From assembly GCA_943736015.1 (NCBI GenBank), contig OX031072.1:18503501-18567500 (forward strand): a DNA stretch of 64,000 nt. Direction: 5' to 3'. This DNA comes from Tridacna crocea (Eukaryota > Mollusca > Bivalvia > Cardiida > Cardiidae). Shown here piece by piece: positions 1-12,117 of the stretch. The stretch's first letter is position 1; the number at the start of each line of letters is the position of its first letter. Position numbers and translations under genes: made by a program. Under the pieces are notes generated by a model. That model saw only the letters and a program-made list of their open reading frames with translations. It did no database searches and was not told where the DNA came from.

Positions 1-398
1 ATTTAAACAGACAAATCACACTATTCTACGCAAAAACATTCAGGTCAAAGATTATTCTATGACAATAACGACGACGCCCTATCTATGGTATTTTATGTAG
101 CCGTTCCCAGACTAGATCAAAGCTATAAATGTCAATGAGAACTTAGTAATTAATCAGTCTGCCAGCTTTAGTAGACGCTGCCTTGCGGTCGTGGCGTATT
201 CATACCACATCTGACGTTACGACAAGAGGAGAAAACTGCTTGTTTCGAAAAAGTTCTCCCTTTTTTAAGCACTACGTATCATATTTTTGACTTGAATATT
301 TTGTCACCCCTAGAATGTTAAGTAAATGAAACGAAAATTTCCACTCATTAGTCAAATACTCAAATATAGCGTCCTCAAAGTTGATTTCTCTGGAAAGA
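1..398. other. unassigned left edge
   Basis: AT-rich sequence with no convincing open reading frame, RNA gene or clear repeat boundary. Nothing recognised. Confidence 0.5.
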
Positions 399-478
399 AA
401 GTACATTATCGGATGCTGTAGATCAAGATCAGACTGCGCGTTTTATTCACTCTGATTTTGATCTACACTGTCTGCAAA
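399..478. repeat. fragment of the CGGACAGTGTAGATC MITE hairpin
   Basis: The words GTAGATCAAGATCAGACTGC and GATCTACACTGTCTGC form an imperfect inverted repeat matching the hairpin core of the complete TTAA-flanked copies at 57522-57726 and 62097-62283. Terminal parts are missing, so this is an old fragment. Confidence 0.55.
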
Positions 479-507
479 AATGAGCCAGCCTAAATGGCTG
501 AAGTTGC

Positions 508-778
508 ATGTGGCTTGCAATACTCGAAAAGGGACATTCGGACATTCGCGTAAAGTGTCGTCTCGGATCAGCCTGCGCAATCCGCGCAGGCTGATCCGAG
601 ACGACACTTTACGACTACATTGGATTTTGTGCTACAGTGGACTTGTGCAAAACAGAAAACACCATGAAAACGTGAAGTGCCGTCTTGGATTAGCCTGCGC
701 GGACTACGCAGGCTGATCCGAGACGACACTTTACGCAAATTTCCGAAAGCCCCTTTTCGTGTGTTGCAAGCCATATTA
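508..778. mobile_element. palindromic MITE, family 1
   Basis: Ends are inverted repeats built on ATGTGGCTTGCAA (508-520) and TTGCAAGCCATAT (764-776). Inside are perfect 30-bp arms, 549-578 and 584-613, with a 5-base spacer, and a third, inverted copy of the same arm near 700-735. There is no coding capacity; the small reading frames here are by-products of the repeats. Related copies lie at about 10912-11080 and 26893-27110. The superfamily is not identified because no clear target duplication is visible. Confidence 0.7.
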
Positions 779-1555
779 TATGAACATTGACGTCGTTACA
801 GACAATAATGAGCCCAAACCCCAGAAAGTTGTTGAACCCGACCGATCTTGAACTGGCGCCCCGCCCCTCCTTCCGCGTCCCCCCCGCCCCCCTGCCCATT
901 CACTACCGTCCTTCCCATACATTAAAAGCAAAGTGCAAGCTGAACCCTTTTTCATTATTTTACTTGAATACTGTGACCTGATTGAATTTGACTGAATTTG
1001 TCCTTGCCCCTTCTCGTCCCTCATCCCCGTCTCCTCCACTCCTCGACCATATTTCCTATGGCCGAACTGGCAAATTGGGAAGACAGAAATTACGAAGTCA
1101 GGACCCGTCTTAACATTTCGCCCAAGCTTTTTTTTTTTCATCGTAAACATCCTGGATTTTATAAACCGGTCAGGGCCACAGGTGAAAAAGACGCTTTTGC
1201 TTACGGCTTTGTTCAAGATCAGACTGCACGAAATGTGCCTGATCGTGATTTTATCCTCTGTTTAGTAAAACCTATTATGTCTTTTTTCCCCTGAGTTTTA
1301 GGGGAGTGTACTTGTGTATGCTTGGAAACACCAATGAAAGCATGAAAGATACATGAGAGTATGTCGTGTCTTTTATTATGAACTAGTAACGTTACATCGT
1401 ATATAGAGGTGTTTGAACGCTAAGTAAATAAAACAATAACTATTATCATTGGATCAATGATCAAATAGTTTTATACCACGTCGAGCAGTATTTTAGTGTT
1501 AATTGACACTAACTGCAGTATCCGAGCCTTGAAACGGTCCCGGCTGACTTTATAC
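779..1555. other. no recognised gene
   Basis: Contains a C-rich patch (860-900), a T-run near 1130 and a scrap of the CAAGATCAGACTGCACG MITE word near 1215-1250. No coding region supported. Confidence 0.45.
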
Positions 1556-1691
1556 GTTGTACGGTCAGGTGGCAGGGGACCTGGAAACTTGTTCAAAGCT
1601 GTGGTGAATCATGTCATCCCAAATGCTCGGGCAACATGATTCACCACAGCTATGAACAAGTTTCCAATCGCCTGCCACCTGACCGTACCAC
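1556..1691. mobile_element. GTTGTACGG hairpin element, copy 1
   Basis: Long inverted repeat: the left arm contains GGTCAGGTGGCAGGGGAC and the right arm CCTGCCACCTGACCGTAC, with a short centre. Same family as 50891-51034, where the arms are 62 of 63 matched. It abuts the CTGCAAAG-end element that follows, as most other copies do. Confidence 0.7.
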
Positions 1692-1697
1692 AAATTT

Positions 1698-1785
1698 ATT
1701 ACACTGCAAAGTTTTACCATTCCAACGTTTGTTGAGCGAATTTTGCCTTTATCGACGCCGCCATTTTGGATGTTTTATTGATAGT
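1698..1785. mobile_element. truncated CTGCAAAG-end MITE
   Basis: Begins with ATTACACTGCAAAGTTTTAC, the terminus of the 340-bp family seen complete at 51041-51382, and retains the internal CGCCGCCATTTTGGATG word. The middle and far end are deleted. Confidence 0.6.
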
Positions 1786-1941
1786 GTGGTCATGTATAAT
1801 GATGATAAATAAATAAAATAATCAAAAGAAAATGTTTATCTATTCATAATTATATGACGACTTGCTTGGTATGGCTCATTTAGGAGTGATACGTTTCGCT
1901 CTCTTTTGGCATAGCTCATTTCCTTCTGTTTCTCTTTTCAG

Positions 1942-4134
1942 ATTCCAACAAAAACGTGTCTACGGACAGGCATTGCCTTATGATTACATCAAAGTGAAAC
2001 TGATAACAGAGAATAACAAGAAGCTGTACAATAAAAATGTCAACACAACAAGATGGGGAGTTCAAAAGTGAAAACACTACTGACACAAGGCAAACTGAAG
2101 ACATCAAGTCCCATAAACCAGAGTCAAACCCAAAAGACAATTTCTCATTAAAAAGTACAATAAGACCTGTTAGAGTTAAGCGAACGTCTGAACAAGAAAC
2201 CATACGTAAAACAGTAATATCTGCTGAGTTACAGCATGGAACTGAGAAAGCACATGACAAAGAGCAGTCTCACAGAAAGAGCAAAATTGCTGTATTAAAA
2301 CCTAGTGTTAAACAAGGGAAAAGTTCAGATACTTCAGTGGTTTCAAAGGAGCACCAAGGCTCAGAAAGAGACCAGTGTAATGTAGAGAGACGTATTCATT
2401 TCTCCGATGAACACGAAAATAAAGGAGAAACTCGGAAAGAGACACCGAGGTCAAATGATGCAGTAAAGAAAACATTGAGAGATAAACGTGAACATTTTCG
2501 ATTGAGCAGATCCAGTAATAACAGTGATAAGGTATCGGGAAGCACAAGCCCTTTGTCTGATGTACTGTCTATCGAAAACAAAAGTTCAGCAACTATTCAA
2601 GGCAGGGAAGAAATTCCCCTTAGAAACCTATCTAATGGTTCCAAGTCCTTAATTGGCTCAGACAAAAAGAAAACCGGCCATGACAGCATTTTAAAGGAAA
2701 GAGATGAGAGTAAAACTCACAGGCGGACAAAATATCCTCCAGACAATAATGAAAAGACTCAGACCCAAACACAAAGTGAACATATACGACAGGTATCTAC
2801 TTCTATAAAAGATTCGAGAAAAAGTAATTCGGACGCTTCAAAAGGTGATAAACGAACTTTTAAGCAGCCTTTTGCAAAACAATTTCTGACAGCGGACATT
2901 GTGTCTCCTGAGATTGAAAGATCAAAAAGTGAGCAACGGATTCAAAATCAAAGTTCCACTGAAACAAGCGGACTTGGAGAAACTATAACTTCGGGTTTCA
3001 GTTCCCAAGAGAGCATTGCGAGCGTTCAAAGTTACCAGACCAGCTCTAAAACAGCACCTGAGATCTATTCACACCTAACATTCCAAGAAGACTTAGGTAT
3101 CGATTTAAGAGAGGATACAACGAGAGGCGAAACAAAGGATAATGACTCATTTGAGACTGAGACTATTGATTCGCAAAATGTAATTAATGGTAAGAATGAG
3201 CTTGGGAATTATCGCGAAAACATAAAAAGCAGATTCACTAATAAAAGCGGTCCGTCACACTCTTCTTCTGACGGCCTTTTCTATGTAGACATTCTGGAAA
3301 GGGAAATTTTAGATAAGCCAATTTGTTATCGACCAATGAAAGAACAGGTTGAACAACATCAAATTCATTTCCTAGGGCCTACCGACCAATTAAATAATAA
3401 TGGTGCCAGTCAAAAACAGGGCATTGAGCCAATTCCTTCGCAGGAACTGGGTAATTTGGAACAAGAAGGTAGTTATCATGTTGTTACGGATTTCGACGAA
3501 TTATTTCAGCAGAGTGAGAATCTACCGCAGCAAACAATGGGTCTTGGGATAGAACAAATTAACAACGAATGGAATCGGCACACTCGTTCTTCATCTATTA
3601 AAAGTATCCGAAGCAATAGATCTTCGCAAGGGTCCTTTAGGTCCCGGTCCGGATCAACCCGACGTTCAAAGCGCTTTTTAGGAGAAAAGGAATCAAAATG
3701 GATGAAATGGGGACGAGAAAGAAGAGCTTCTTTCAGACGAAGGTTGGACAAATTGGAGCAACCAGAGCCGGAAGTCCCTCCCAGACCATCGACGCCAATA
3801 AAAAAGGCACGGCAAGAGGGACTCATGTTTATTCATCCAGATCTGGAGAGTAAATATATTTCAGAAGAAGATATTAACTACATACAGAGGCATCGACAAC
3901 AAAGGTTACAAACCTACAAAGTGATTGAAAAGTCGAAAAATATTCGTTTTCATCAGGATAGTATCGGTTTAGGGAGGCTCACAGCTAACGACCTGAACAT
4001 CCTGACCCGGTTTTGGGAACATCGTGTGTTTGTTCGCTCAAGATATATTTCTATATTGCTCAGTTTTATTACTGTTGTGATTTATATTATCAGTATATGC
4101 AGTTCAAATTGGATTATATACCCCTCGGAAGACG
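1942..4134 (+). CDS. large exon of a membrane protein of unknown function (start codon 2037)
   Basis: The exon follows a pyrimidine tract and AG at 1940-1941 and ends at a GTAAGT donor (4135-4140), leaving one base of a split codon. An in-frame TAA at 2004-2006 precedes the first ATG at 2037, which has A at -3, so that start is well supported; 699 complete codons are visible. Residues 1 to about 660 are rich in Ser, Lys, Glu, Gln and Asn and predicted disordered. An Arg/Ser-rich tract lies near 515-550 (possible SR or phosphorylation region) and a Pro-rich EVPPRPSTP near 577-586. One hydrophobic helix spans about 670-689, followed by SSNWIIYP. That helix-then-Trp start resembles the first membrane segment of claudin/PMP22-type four-helix proteins, but this is only a resemblance. 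Later exons were not found; an earlier non-coding exon is implied. The family is not recognised. Confidence 0.8.
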
Positions 4135-6480
4135 GTAAGTCAACTTAATTATTACCTCTGTCTGTCTGTCTGTCTGTCTTATGGCTCTTTGTCTCCCTGA
4201 GTATGTCTATTTTTCTTCCAGAAAGTCCTTTTTCATTCCAAATGTTTTTATTTCTCATTGTACGTATCTTTTCTCTATCCAAATATGCGATCTCTTTGCA
4301 GCCTTCTTTTGGTGTATTTATCTTTCTTTCTGAGTGTGTCTGTGTTTGTTTAAACTCCCCCCTCCTTTTTTTGCTTCAGTAATGCGTTAAATATTATTAA
4401 CTACTATATCTGATGGTATGATGTTTACATATCATGAAAAACAAAACAAGGGATTTGAAATTAATATGAAACGGCATTGTAGTTTATAATCAAATTATAG
4501 GTACATTGTATGAAAAATCGAGTATAAAACAATATCATTTTAACAAAAATTATCATTTCAGGTCAATTTCAAAAACCTTTTTATTTTTCAAACATCTAAA
4601 CGAAAGGCCGCTAGCTTCTGGTATAATGTTAGGTGGGGTATCATTTCCATTTGCCTTCCAATCTCAATAACGATTGCTTGTTAATGCTGTAGAACATTGC
4701 ATAGTAACAATGAAATAAACAGGGGTCTCAGAGAGATTTAAGCAAAATCCTCGGGTTATCGTGATGCTCAGACTCTACCAAATGTTCACTGGAAAAAATC
4801 ATTTCCTACTTAGAGTTTCACGAGCAATAGAATCGAGTTTTAGTTACTTTGTGGCTTTCTTAAATCGTTGTGGTGCTAACTGAACAACAAGCTCAGTTCC
4901 ATTTATTTCAACTCACATTTTGGCAAATACACGACTTTATGTTCACAATATTTTGGAGCTAATCAGGCGGGAGAATTTAACTGTTAAGCAACCATTGTCA
5001 TGGAAGACAGGGAAAGCAGCCATCTGAAAACTTTCTGGGAAAACGAGAGAATGCTGCTAGCATTTCCCCGTTTTCATACATAGTTGCGGCGTTCTGGAAA
5101 AAAATGGGGTTCTATGTTTATCTTTGATGCACTATGCCAATCACCGCATAGGGGTAAAGGAATCGAGGATAACATTATTTACGATACCTTGTAAATCCCA
5201 CTTTAAAAATGCGTTGAAGCAACTTTCTGCCTAATCGTACGCCTCGTCCTAGCTCGAAGCTGATGTCACGGAATAATGTATCGCTCTCGTCCGAGGAAAG
5301 CACAAAACGAAAAAAAAAAAACTCGTGCAAGCGATGTTTTAACACGGCGTTACACAGCTCCTCATTCTATAAGGTAGTCTTTATAAAGGTCAACATTTTC
5401 CCATGTTTTGTTTCTTTTGGGATCGTATTCGACAATGATATAGATGATATAGATGACAGAAGTTCAGATGGGTCCGGCCGTTGCGATGCTTATGCAAAGT
5501 CAAAGGGAAATACAGGTTGCCAGACATTTTTATGTCCATGTTTATATTTCATAACGTTTTGTGAGATGCCTTATTAATATTGCCCCATCGTAAATCAAAG
5601 TTTGTATGTTGAATTCTTCAACTTATGGAAATGATCTAAGTGTTATTATAATTTATAATAGTCTCTCTGACAAGCTAACTGCCTGGCACGGGGGTGTCAA
5701 GTGTTTATCGGCAGATTTTCATATTATCAACATACCTCAAAAGGATACAGATTCAAATAAAGTGATAGGACGCAAATCTTCAGTACAGAACAGACACAAA
5801 AATACCAAAAATGAAAGTTCTACCATTGTATTTCCGTATTGCATTCAATGGTTTAATGTATATTTTTCTTAAATTGTGCACCAGAGTCACGCAAAAACTT
5901 TTTTGAAGGTCACATGATCAGTAACGCGCGTCAATTATGACGATTCGCATTCCTCTAATTATTCATGAGATGACGACACTATCTGATATGATAAGGACAG
6001 ACGAAGCTATCTATCACATGCAAAACATATACCTCGTTGTTCGAATCCCCCCTTCCCCCCCCCCCCCCCCTGTTCACTTACAGAAACAGTGTTTTTTTTT
6101 TTCAACGTGATCGCACACCGGCCGCTGTGATACAACCGGAATAATGTCGAATGGGCGTTAAACACGGTACCGTCAACAATCAATAGTTAAACCAATTTCG
6201 CGTTCATTCCGAGATTTAACATGTATCGTACATATCAATTGTATCAAATCTAGCCTACTGCGAGATTTAATACCTAAGTTAGATATGTGTTTTTTTGTAT
6301 CGATTTACCATTGGAGATGTCGGAGTGAAGATGAATGGTACATTTAACTGAATTACGCGAATCTTGCACTTGGTGAATTATGCTGGATCCATCTTCTTAC
6401 ATGTATTACTTCTTCTTGTCTTACTTTTTTTGAGTGTTTGTTTACCGTTTCAGTGGAAAAGGCGGAAACAGCTTTTTTCC
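4135..6480. other. probable intron and flank, no exon recognised
   Basis: Begins at the GTAAGT donor and carries a (CTGT)n tract at about 4157-4177. Open frames at 5263-5577 and 5606-5872 have no family signature and atypical composition. A C-run sits at 6053-6071. A downstream exon must begin after one base of a split codon, but I could not pick one out. Confidence 0.4.
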
Positions 6481-7060
6481 CAATTGAGGACAGCATAGAC
6501 TAAGATCAGGGTCCGAGTTCGCTTATCCTCCATGAGAAAAGTTTTTGGTTTGCTAAAGTAATACTTTTGGCATAACTATTTGTATTACCCAATCAGAACT
6601 TTCAAACTTAGAAAAATCTTGAGAAAAAGATTCAGGATGCTTGGAACATGCTGTCTGAACTTGTATGTAAACTGTCCCCTAAACTGACAACCCTAAGCGC
6701 ACTTATGGGGGAAAAGAATTTTCGCTGTTGGTATTTTTCAGTCGTTGGAATAGGTCAAGTTTGTGTATTTGACACGGAAAGATGATTTTTTTATCCAGCA
6801 ATTTACAACCATGGATGGATTCCAAGGGAATTGTGTTGACCGAGATCAACATGCACATTCGAGGGGTCAGAACTGGATCCATATTCATCAGCCGTTTCTT
6901 TTTTTCTTTTTGGATTAACTACTATTTTTATTGTAGATTAAGAAATCTACACAACATCTGACTGACTAAACTGAATGGTTACTCTCAAGTTTAGAAAATT
7001 CTTAAGAAAAAATCATTGATGTATACGGACCCGGGGCCTGGTCCACTTCTCCACTTTAGT
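6481..7060. repeat. probable degraded foldback repeat
   Basis: Contains CTTAGAAAAATCTTGAGAAA and AAGTTTAGAAAATTCTTAAG words, and GTATACGGACCCGGG near 7021. These resemble parts of the GGGCCCGTATTCACC foldback element at 52170-52367, but decay prevents clear borders. Confidence 0.3.
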
Positions 7061-7232
7061 TTTTTCTATGGTTTCATATGTAGTTTCAGATTTAGATGAG
7101 TAAGGCAAATCTTGAATTCCAGATATGGTGTTTGGACAAACGACAGTTCGCATCCCCTGAAATCTTTGTAACAGAGTTCATGTATATCAGTTTTGAAATG
7201 TTAAGAGAAAAAACGGCAAAATTCTAAACTAG

Positions 7233-7237
<5 letters not shown>

Positions 7238-7269
<32 letters not shown>

Positions 7270-7278
7270 GAGAGAGAC
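7238..7278. repeat. (CT)n/(AG)n microsatellite
   Basis: About 30 bases of alternating CT followed directly by AGAGAGAG, so the tract can fold on itself. Confidence 0.95.
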
Positions 7279-7649
7279 AACGTAGGAAGTACTGTTATAT
7301 GAAAATCGAAACTCCTCTGTGATTTAACATGAAGAGAAATAATAAAGGTAATCGTGTCAGTGATTTCCTATTTTCACTCGCTGTTTGTATGTGATGAAAA
7401 AATAGAAATTTCGATTGGTTTGAGTACATGACAGGGAATTGCATGCTGTGAAGGCATCAGCAGATACCGTAATGGCATTTAAAGATACTTTTTAAACGGT
7501 TATTAAAGCAAAATTGTCGATGTTTTAATACTAAAGGCAATTTCAAATACTTCCGTGGCTATTTTACCTACTATAGCAGACAAACTGAAATGTTAATTCA
7601 TATACAATAACAACAGAGGCAATTGATATTACTCTACAAACAATTGCGG

Positions 7650-7862
7650 GGCTCTCCGTGATACAGTGGCAAAATTGTTTCACTCGTGGCGTGAAGGCCC
7701 CTTATTTTAGCCTAACCAGATCATCTAAGGTTTTAGAGAGAGTTTCCTTGGACAAAGCACCTCAGAGCCCTTTCATATCACTGATGAATCTCAGGGGACA
7801 CATTTATACGTGAGCTTTCGCCAAGATATGACTGCACAAAATTTGAAAACACCATTCAATCA
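7650..7862 (+). mobile_element. SINE copy with decayed head
   Basis: The 3' body words CACCTCAGAGCCCTTTC, GAATC and TGAGCTTTCGCCAAGATATG match the copies at 8153, 8867 and 9272. The tRNA-like head has decayed. It is preceded by GGCAATTGATATTACTCTAC, shared with the copy at 9272. Confidence 0.6.
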
Positions 7863-8152
7863 ATGAACAAGGAGAAAAAAAAAATCAAGGGCAATTTCAG
7901 ATTCTGTAGTACATTTGTAGATACTAAGAAGCAATTTCAAGACTACAAGCCAGTTTTAGATACAAGAGGACAATTTGAGATACCTGGACACAATTGTACA
8001 TACCAGGGGGGCAATTTTAGATACTGGGGAGCAATTTTAGACATAAGAGGGGTGATTGTAAGTTCCAAAAGGCAATTTTAGACAATAGGAGATAATTTAA
8101 GATTCTATGAGGAAATATACTTGTTAAGGTGAGACAACTGATATTATAGTAC

Positions 8153-8400
8153 GGACCATTATAGGGATCTTGATGGCTCGATGTACAAGTGTTGGACTCC
8201 TGACCTGGAGGACCTGAGTTCGAGCTGTGTCATTTGGGATATTTGTTGGAGTGTCTTTAGGTAAGACACCTGAGAGCCCTTTCCTATTACTAGTCAAACC
8301 CAGGCTTGAATACGCGAGCTTACGCCGTGATATGACTGAAATACATGTAATGTTAAAATATACGTAAAACACCAGTCAGGCAATCAACAAACAATAATAA
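8153..8400 (+). mobile_element. tRNA-derived SINE
   Basis: The head shows an A-box-like TGGCTCGATGTAC and a B-box-like GAGTTCGAGC, followed by the shared body (GGAGTGTCTTTAGGTAAGAC, GAGAGCCCTTTCC, GAATACGCGAGC) and an A-rich tail near 8385-8410. Confidence 0.7.
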
Positions 8401-8866
8401 AAAATACTCTTAAAACCTAGGTAAAACCACAATCAATCAATCACTTAAAAAAATGATAAATACTGCAAAGGCAATTATAGATTCTAGGAAACTTTTTTAG
8501 ATACTAACACGTAAGTAAAGCTACAAGAAGGCAATTTCAGATACCATGAGATAATTTTACATACTATGAGGCAATTTTAGATATAAGAGAGGGGTTTGTA
8601 AGTACTATGGGGAAATTGTTTGATACTTGAAGACAGTTATATATACAAGGAGGCAATTTTAGATACAAGAGGGTAATTCGAGATACCTTGAAACAATTTC
8701 ACATACTAGGAGGCTATTTTATATATTAGGGAGGGGATTGTTAGTACAATTGGGGCAGTTTTAGATACTTGGTAAGAAGCAATTTTCCATACTATAGGCA
8801 ATATACACGTACATGTACTACAGACCAAATGATTCATCTGTACAGACAATTACAAGGGTCCTGGTA

Positions 8867-9062
8867 GCCCAGTCGTAAAAGTGTTGGACTCGTAACTTGG
8901 AGTACCAGAGTTCGAACTCCACAATGTCATCTGGGATTTTTGTTGGAGTGTCCTAGGCAAGACACCTCAGAGCCGTTTCCTATCACTTGTGAAAAACATG
9001 AATACATAAGATGTCGCAATGATATAACCGCAATAGTGTTGAAAACTTCGTACAGCGTCAAT
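8867..9062 (+). mobile_element. tRNA-derived SINE, best head
   Basis: A-box-like TGGTAGCCCAGTCG and near-consensus B-box GAGTTCGAACTCC sit about 30 bases apart, as in a pol III internal promoter. The body GGAGTGTCCTAGGCAAGACACC matches the other copies. A functional tRNA is unlikely because the acceptor stem does not pair. Confidence 0.75.
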
Positions 9063-9271
9063 CGACAAACATTGATTAATACTGCGAGGGAAAATTTTGG
9101 TTCTATGAGGAAATTTGAAATACCAAAAGACAAATTTACATACTAAAAGGCAATCTAAGATATTAGATTGGGGATTGTTTGTACCACAAGGCAATATTTG
9201 GATCCAAGGAGACTATTCTATATGCTAGGAGGTAATATACAATGGAGGCAATTGATGTTACTTTACATACA

Positions 9272-9470
9272 ATTGTGGGGCCCTTCCTGGCTCTGTGGTA
9301 AATTTTTTTAACTTTTGACATCAAGGCCCTTTTGTTCGAGCCCCACGAGTTCATCTGGGATTTTCTCGGGAGAATTTGTCGGCAAGTCACCACAGAGCCC
9401 TTTGCTGCCACTGATTAAACAAAGGCAATGTATGAATACGCGAGCCATCATCACAGTATTATACATCTGT
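9272..9470 (+). mobile_element. SINE copy
   Basis: Retains TTCGAGCCCCACGAGTTCATC, GGCAAGTCACCACAGAGCCC and GAATACGCGAGCC. It is preceded by GGCAATTGATGTTACTTTAC, the same left flank as the copy at 7650, indicating duplication of a larger unit. Confidence 0.65.
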
Positions 9471-9543
9471 AAAATCCTTTTGTATATCAGTCTACTGATT
9501 CACGAGGTACGGTGATCTTTGACGTACAGAAAATTGACCAGTA

Positions 9544-9582
9544 GCAAAATGTTTCGGTCAGCACAGCCTCGAAACATTTTGC
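9544..9582. repeat. 13-bp perfect inverted repeat
   Basis: GCAAAATGTTTCG and its exact complement flank a 13-base loop. No element ends recognised around it. Confidence 0.5.
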
Positions 9583-10911
9583 AGATGCATTTAAACTCTT
9601 TTTTAAAGAGAATGGCTTATTTTAATGTGTCTACAGTGATGTCATCTGCATCTGAACAATTGCAGTCGTTTTTTCCTTTTCCTACAATGTTTTCAAATGC
9701 TTCCTGAGTAGAGTCATTAAATCAAAGGATTGTGTATTAAAGAGTTGATGTTTGATCAAATAGCGAGTCAGGTTGTCTGACAGAAACAGACAAGTTTTCA
9801 GAAGAATTCCTAGCCCGAATTACTCACAGGGGAAAATTGCTCTTGGCACCAGAACTACTGTTTTCCCGGAAGAACAAGGCTAGTTGCCTAATCAAGTCTT
9901 ACTAATGCATAATCAATTATTCATACATGTTTTTATGTTGCCTCTAATGTATAGATAATAGGATGAAATAACCAGTACAAGATAGTCCCTACCAATACCG
10001 GGTTACACAATTTGTAGACGGAACGCTATCCACTTTGATGCCAGATCATGTAAGTCGTAGTCGTTAGGCACTCGTCAAAATTCGGCAGATTACGTACTGC
10101 ATTTAACCTCGTCTGTATAACGGTTGTTTCCATTTGAACGGTCGATCACGTGATCTTCTACATAGCGGCACCACTGTTATTCGTTTAGCAATGGCATAAC
10201 AACCTCGACGAAGTTATTCACATCTATCTATATGTCAGTGAAAACTTTACTTGGGATTGATTAACCTCGTTAAAAAAGAACTATTTATCAATTGAAATAT
10301 AATAAGGACGGTTTCGATAGAAAAATGAGATTCAAGTTGCCCTGTGAAGAGGAGATTCGTAAATTTCAGAATGGTAAATCGGCGTATTTCCGGCGAAGAA
10401 ATGCACCGTGTAGATGCATACCAAGCTTCAAGATTTCATCCGAAGGACTTGATCACCGGATCACCCGAGGTATGCCGAATCAGTCATGAGGGTGTCTACG
10501 TAAATCGCTTCCCTTTCCTAACACAGCTGATCGCGAACAAGTATTTTGGACAATGGGGATCTGTTCTGTGTTTAAAATAGATGGAAAAAAAAGAAAACAA
10601 AGGTCAACATCGAAATATCTGACAGTTTAATACATTTCCGTTAACAAACGGTTTGGACTTTCATTTTTAAAGTGGTCTTTCAATTCCGTCGGTTGGTAGG
10701 TGTGAATAGATTAACCGTGGTTGTTTATGTCCTTTGTAATGATCTATATGGGCAAGGCCAAGTCCAACATCGTGCAACTGTCGCTAATTCTAAATGTAAA
10801 CCTCTTAATACGGACGAGGTCATATTTAGTTACTGCATCGACTAAGTTGTGACGAGTAACAATATATATACATAAGCGGTCCAGATTACACTACGCAGAC
10901 TGACCTAACTC
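9583..10911. other. no recognised gene
   Basis: Two overlapping short open frames at 10292-10580 in different phases lack family signatures, and neither shows a convincing pair of splice sites. A perfect E-box CACGTG occurs near 10147. Nothing else supported. Confidence 0.35.
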
Positions 10912-11080
10912 GATATGGCCTGCAACACGAGAAAAGGGACATTCGGACATTTGCGTCAAGTGTCGTTTCGGATCAGCCGTTTTTATGCAATTTTCTGTTT
11001 TACGCTAGTCTGCTGTGGCACAAAATCTAATGTAGCCGAAAAGTGCCGTCTCGGGTTAGTGTGCGCGGTCTGCCATATTA
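10912..11080. mobile_element. palindromic MITE, family 1, partial
   Basis: Matches 508-778: ATATGGCCTGCAACACGAG end, GTCAAGTGTCGTTTCGGATC arm and CACAAAATCTAATGTAG middle. The inner arms are deleted, so the palindrome is lost. Confidence 0.6.
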
Positions 11081-12117
11081 TTTTCAGATGCACTAAACCT
11101 CTCATCCCATATTGCACGTATGATATGGGGAAAAACATACAAGGGAAACGGGCAATCGCCTGTGAGCAGTGTCCCCGTTAATACAATGGTTTCAGCATTC
11201 AGACACTAGTTTCACTTGCCGTTGCGTAAAATGCAACCATGTCAATGTATTTGTTCCATATTCAATGTTTTTGCACTTACGTTACAGAACTTTTGGGTTC
11301 AGTAAACAGAGCTAATAACCATGTAAAATGCTGCCTTTTAGTAGATCAACTTGAAAGAGAACATACTGTTTAACGCCTAATCTAACAACAGCACGTTTGG
11401 ACTTCTCTATTTCTAAAGTATTCGCAGTCAAGGAAATAATATGGCTTAAGTTATGGATCTCTGTCTTGAAAGTGAAAAGAAGAAAATGCAGAGTATCAGA
11501 GTATTGTCCTTTTCCTGCAATCCTTTCGAAGACCTTTCTCATACGGTTTGTGAAAATCTGCGATTGCGTGGTAAAGGATCAATATAATTGCTTGTGCTAA
11601 TCCGTCTATAATTTATACTGTCTATGTAATTATACAATTGCCGGGTCAATGGAAGCAACAACCGCAAACCATGCACCGATCTAATGTACATAAAAGTTAG
11701 GGGTATAGCTCATAGGTACAGAACAGACTTGAGTTTAGCCCATGGTGCCAAAAAGGTTAAAAGCATTGTTGCTTTTGACTTATTGGATTGAACTCACGCG
11801 TTCTTTCATCGAAGCTTATCCCGATATGAAATATAAACACTTCAAAGAAACAGTGGAAAACCAACATTATTTATAGGTAATTATTAATAACATTCTATTA
11901 ATCGTACCATTTTGATATCATACAATAAGCCAATAATAGAAGCGTTGTACGGGAATTGAACCTTTTGTTGTTTTTAAACCCTTTCGCAAACAGTCTATGT
12001 AAGCAAAAAGATGCCCCTTTTCACCATGTTTTCTATCAACTCAGTTTATCATAGAATAAGCCGATAAAGGCAGCTTTGTAAGTTTATAGACATATACATA
12101 CTTTATTACGTACATTT
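11081..12117. other. no recognised gene
   Basis: AT-rich sequence with short open frames only. No repeat family or RNA gene recognised. Confidence 0.4.

Larger units (their letters stand above)
7600..9245. repeat. minisatellite of GGCAATTTTAGATAC-type units
   Basis: Degenerate units of about 25-30 bases with core GGCAATTTTAGATACTAG recur through 7890-8110, 8455-8800 and 9090-9240, interrupted by SINE copies. Variants include GGCAATTTCAGAT and GAAATTTGAAATAC. No coding signal. Confidence 0.8.

Noticed and set aside
480..1294. Several overlapping open frames on both strands
   Set aside because: They overlap the inverted-repeat MITE and adjacent low-complexity sequence; similar peptides in both orientations come from the palindrome, not from genes.
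5263..5872. Possible downstream exons of the 2037-4134 gene
   Set aside because: No acceptor/donor pair in the needed phase and no membrane segments.
10292..10580. Two overlapping frames, one containing GEEMHRVDAYQASRFHPKDL
   Set aside because: Looks protein-like, but no splice sites, family or homologous second copy support it.
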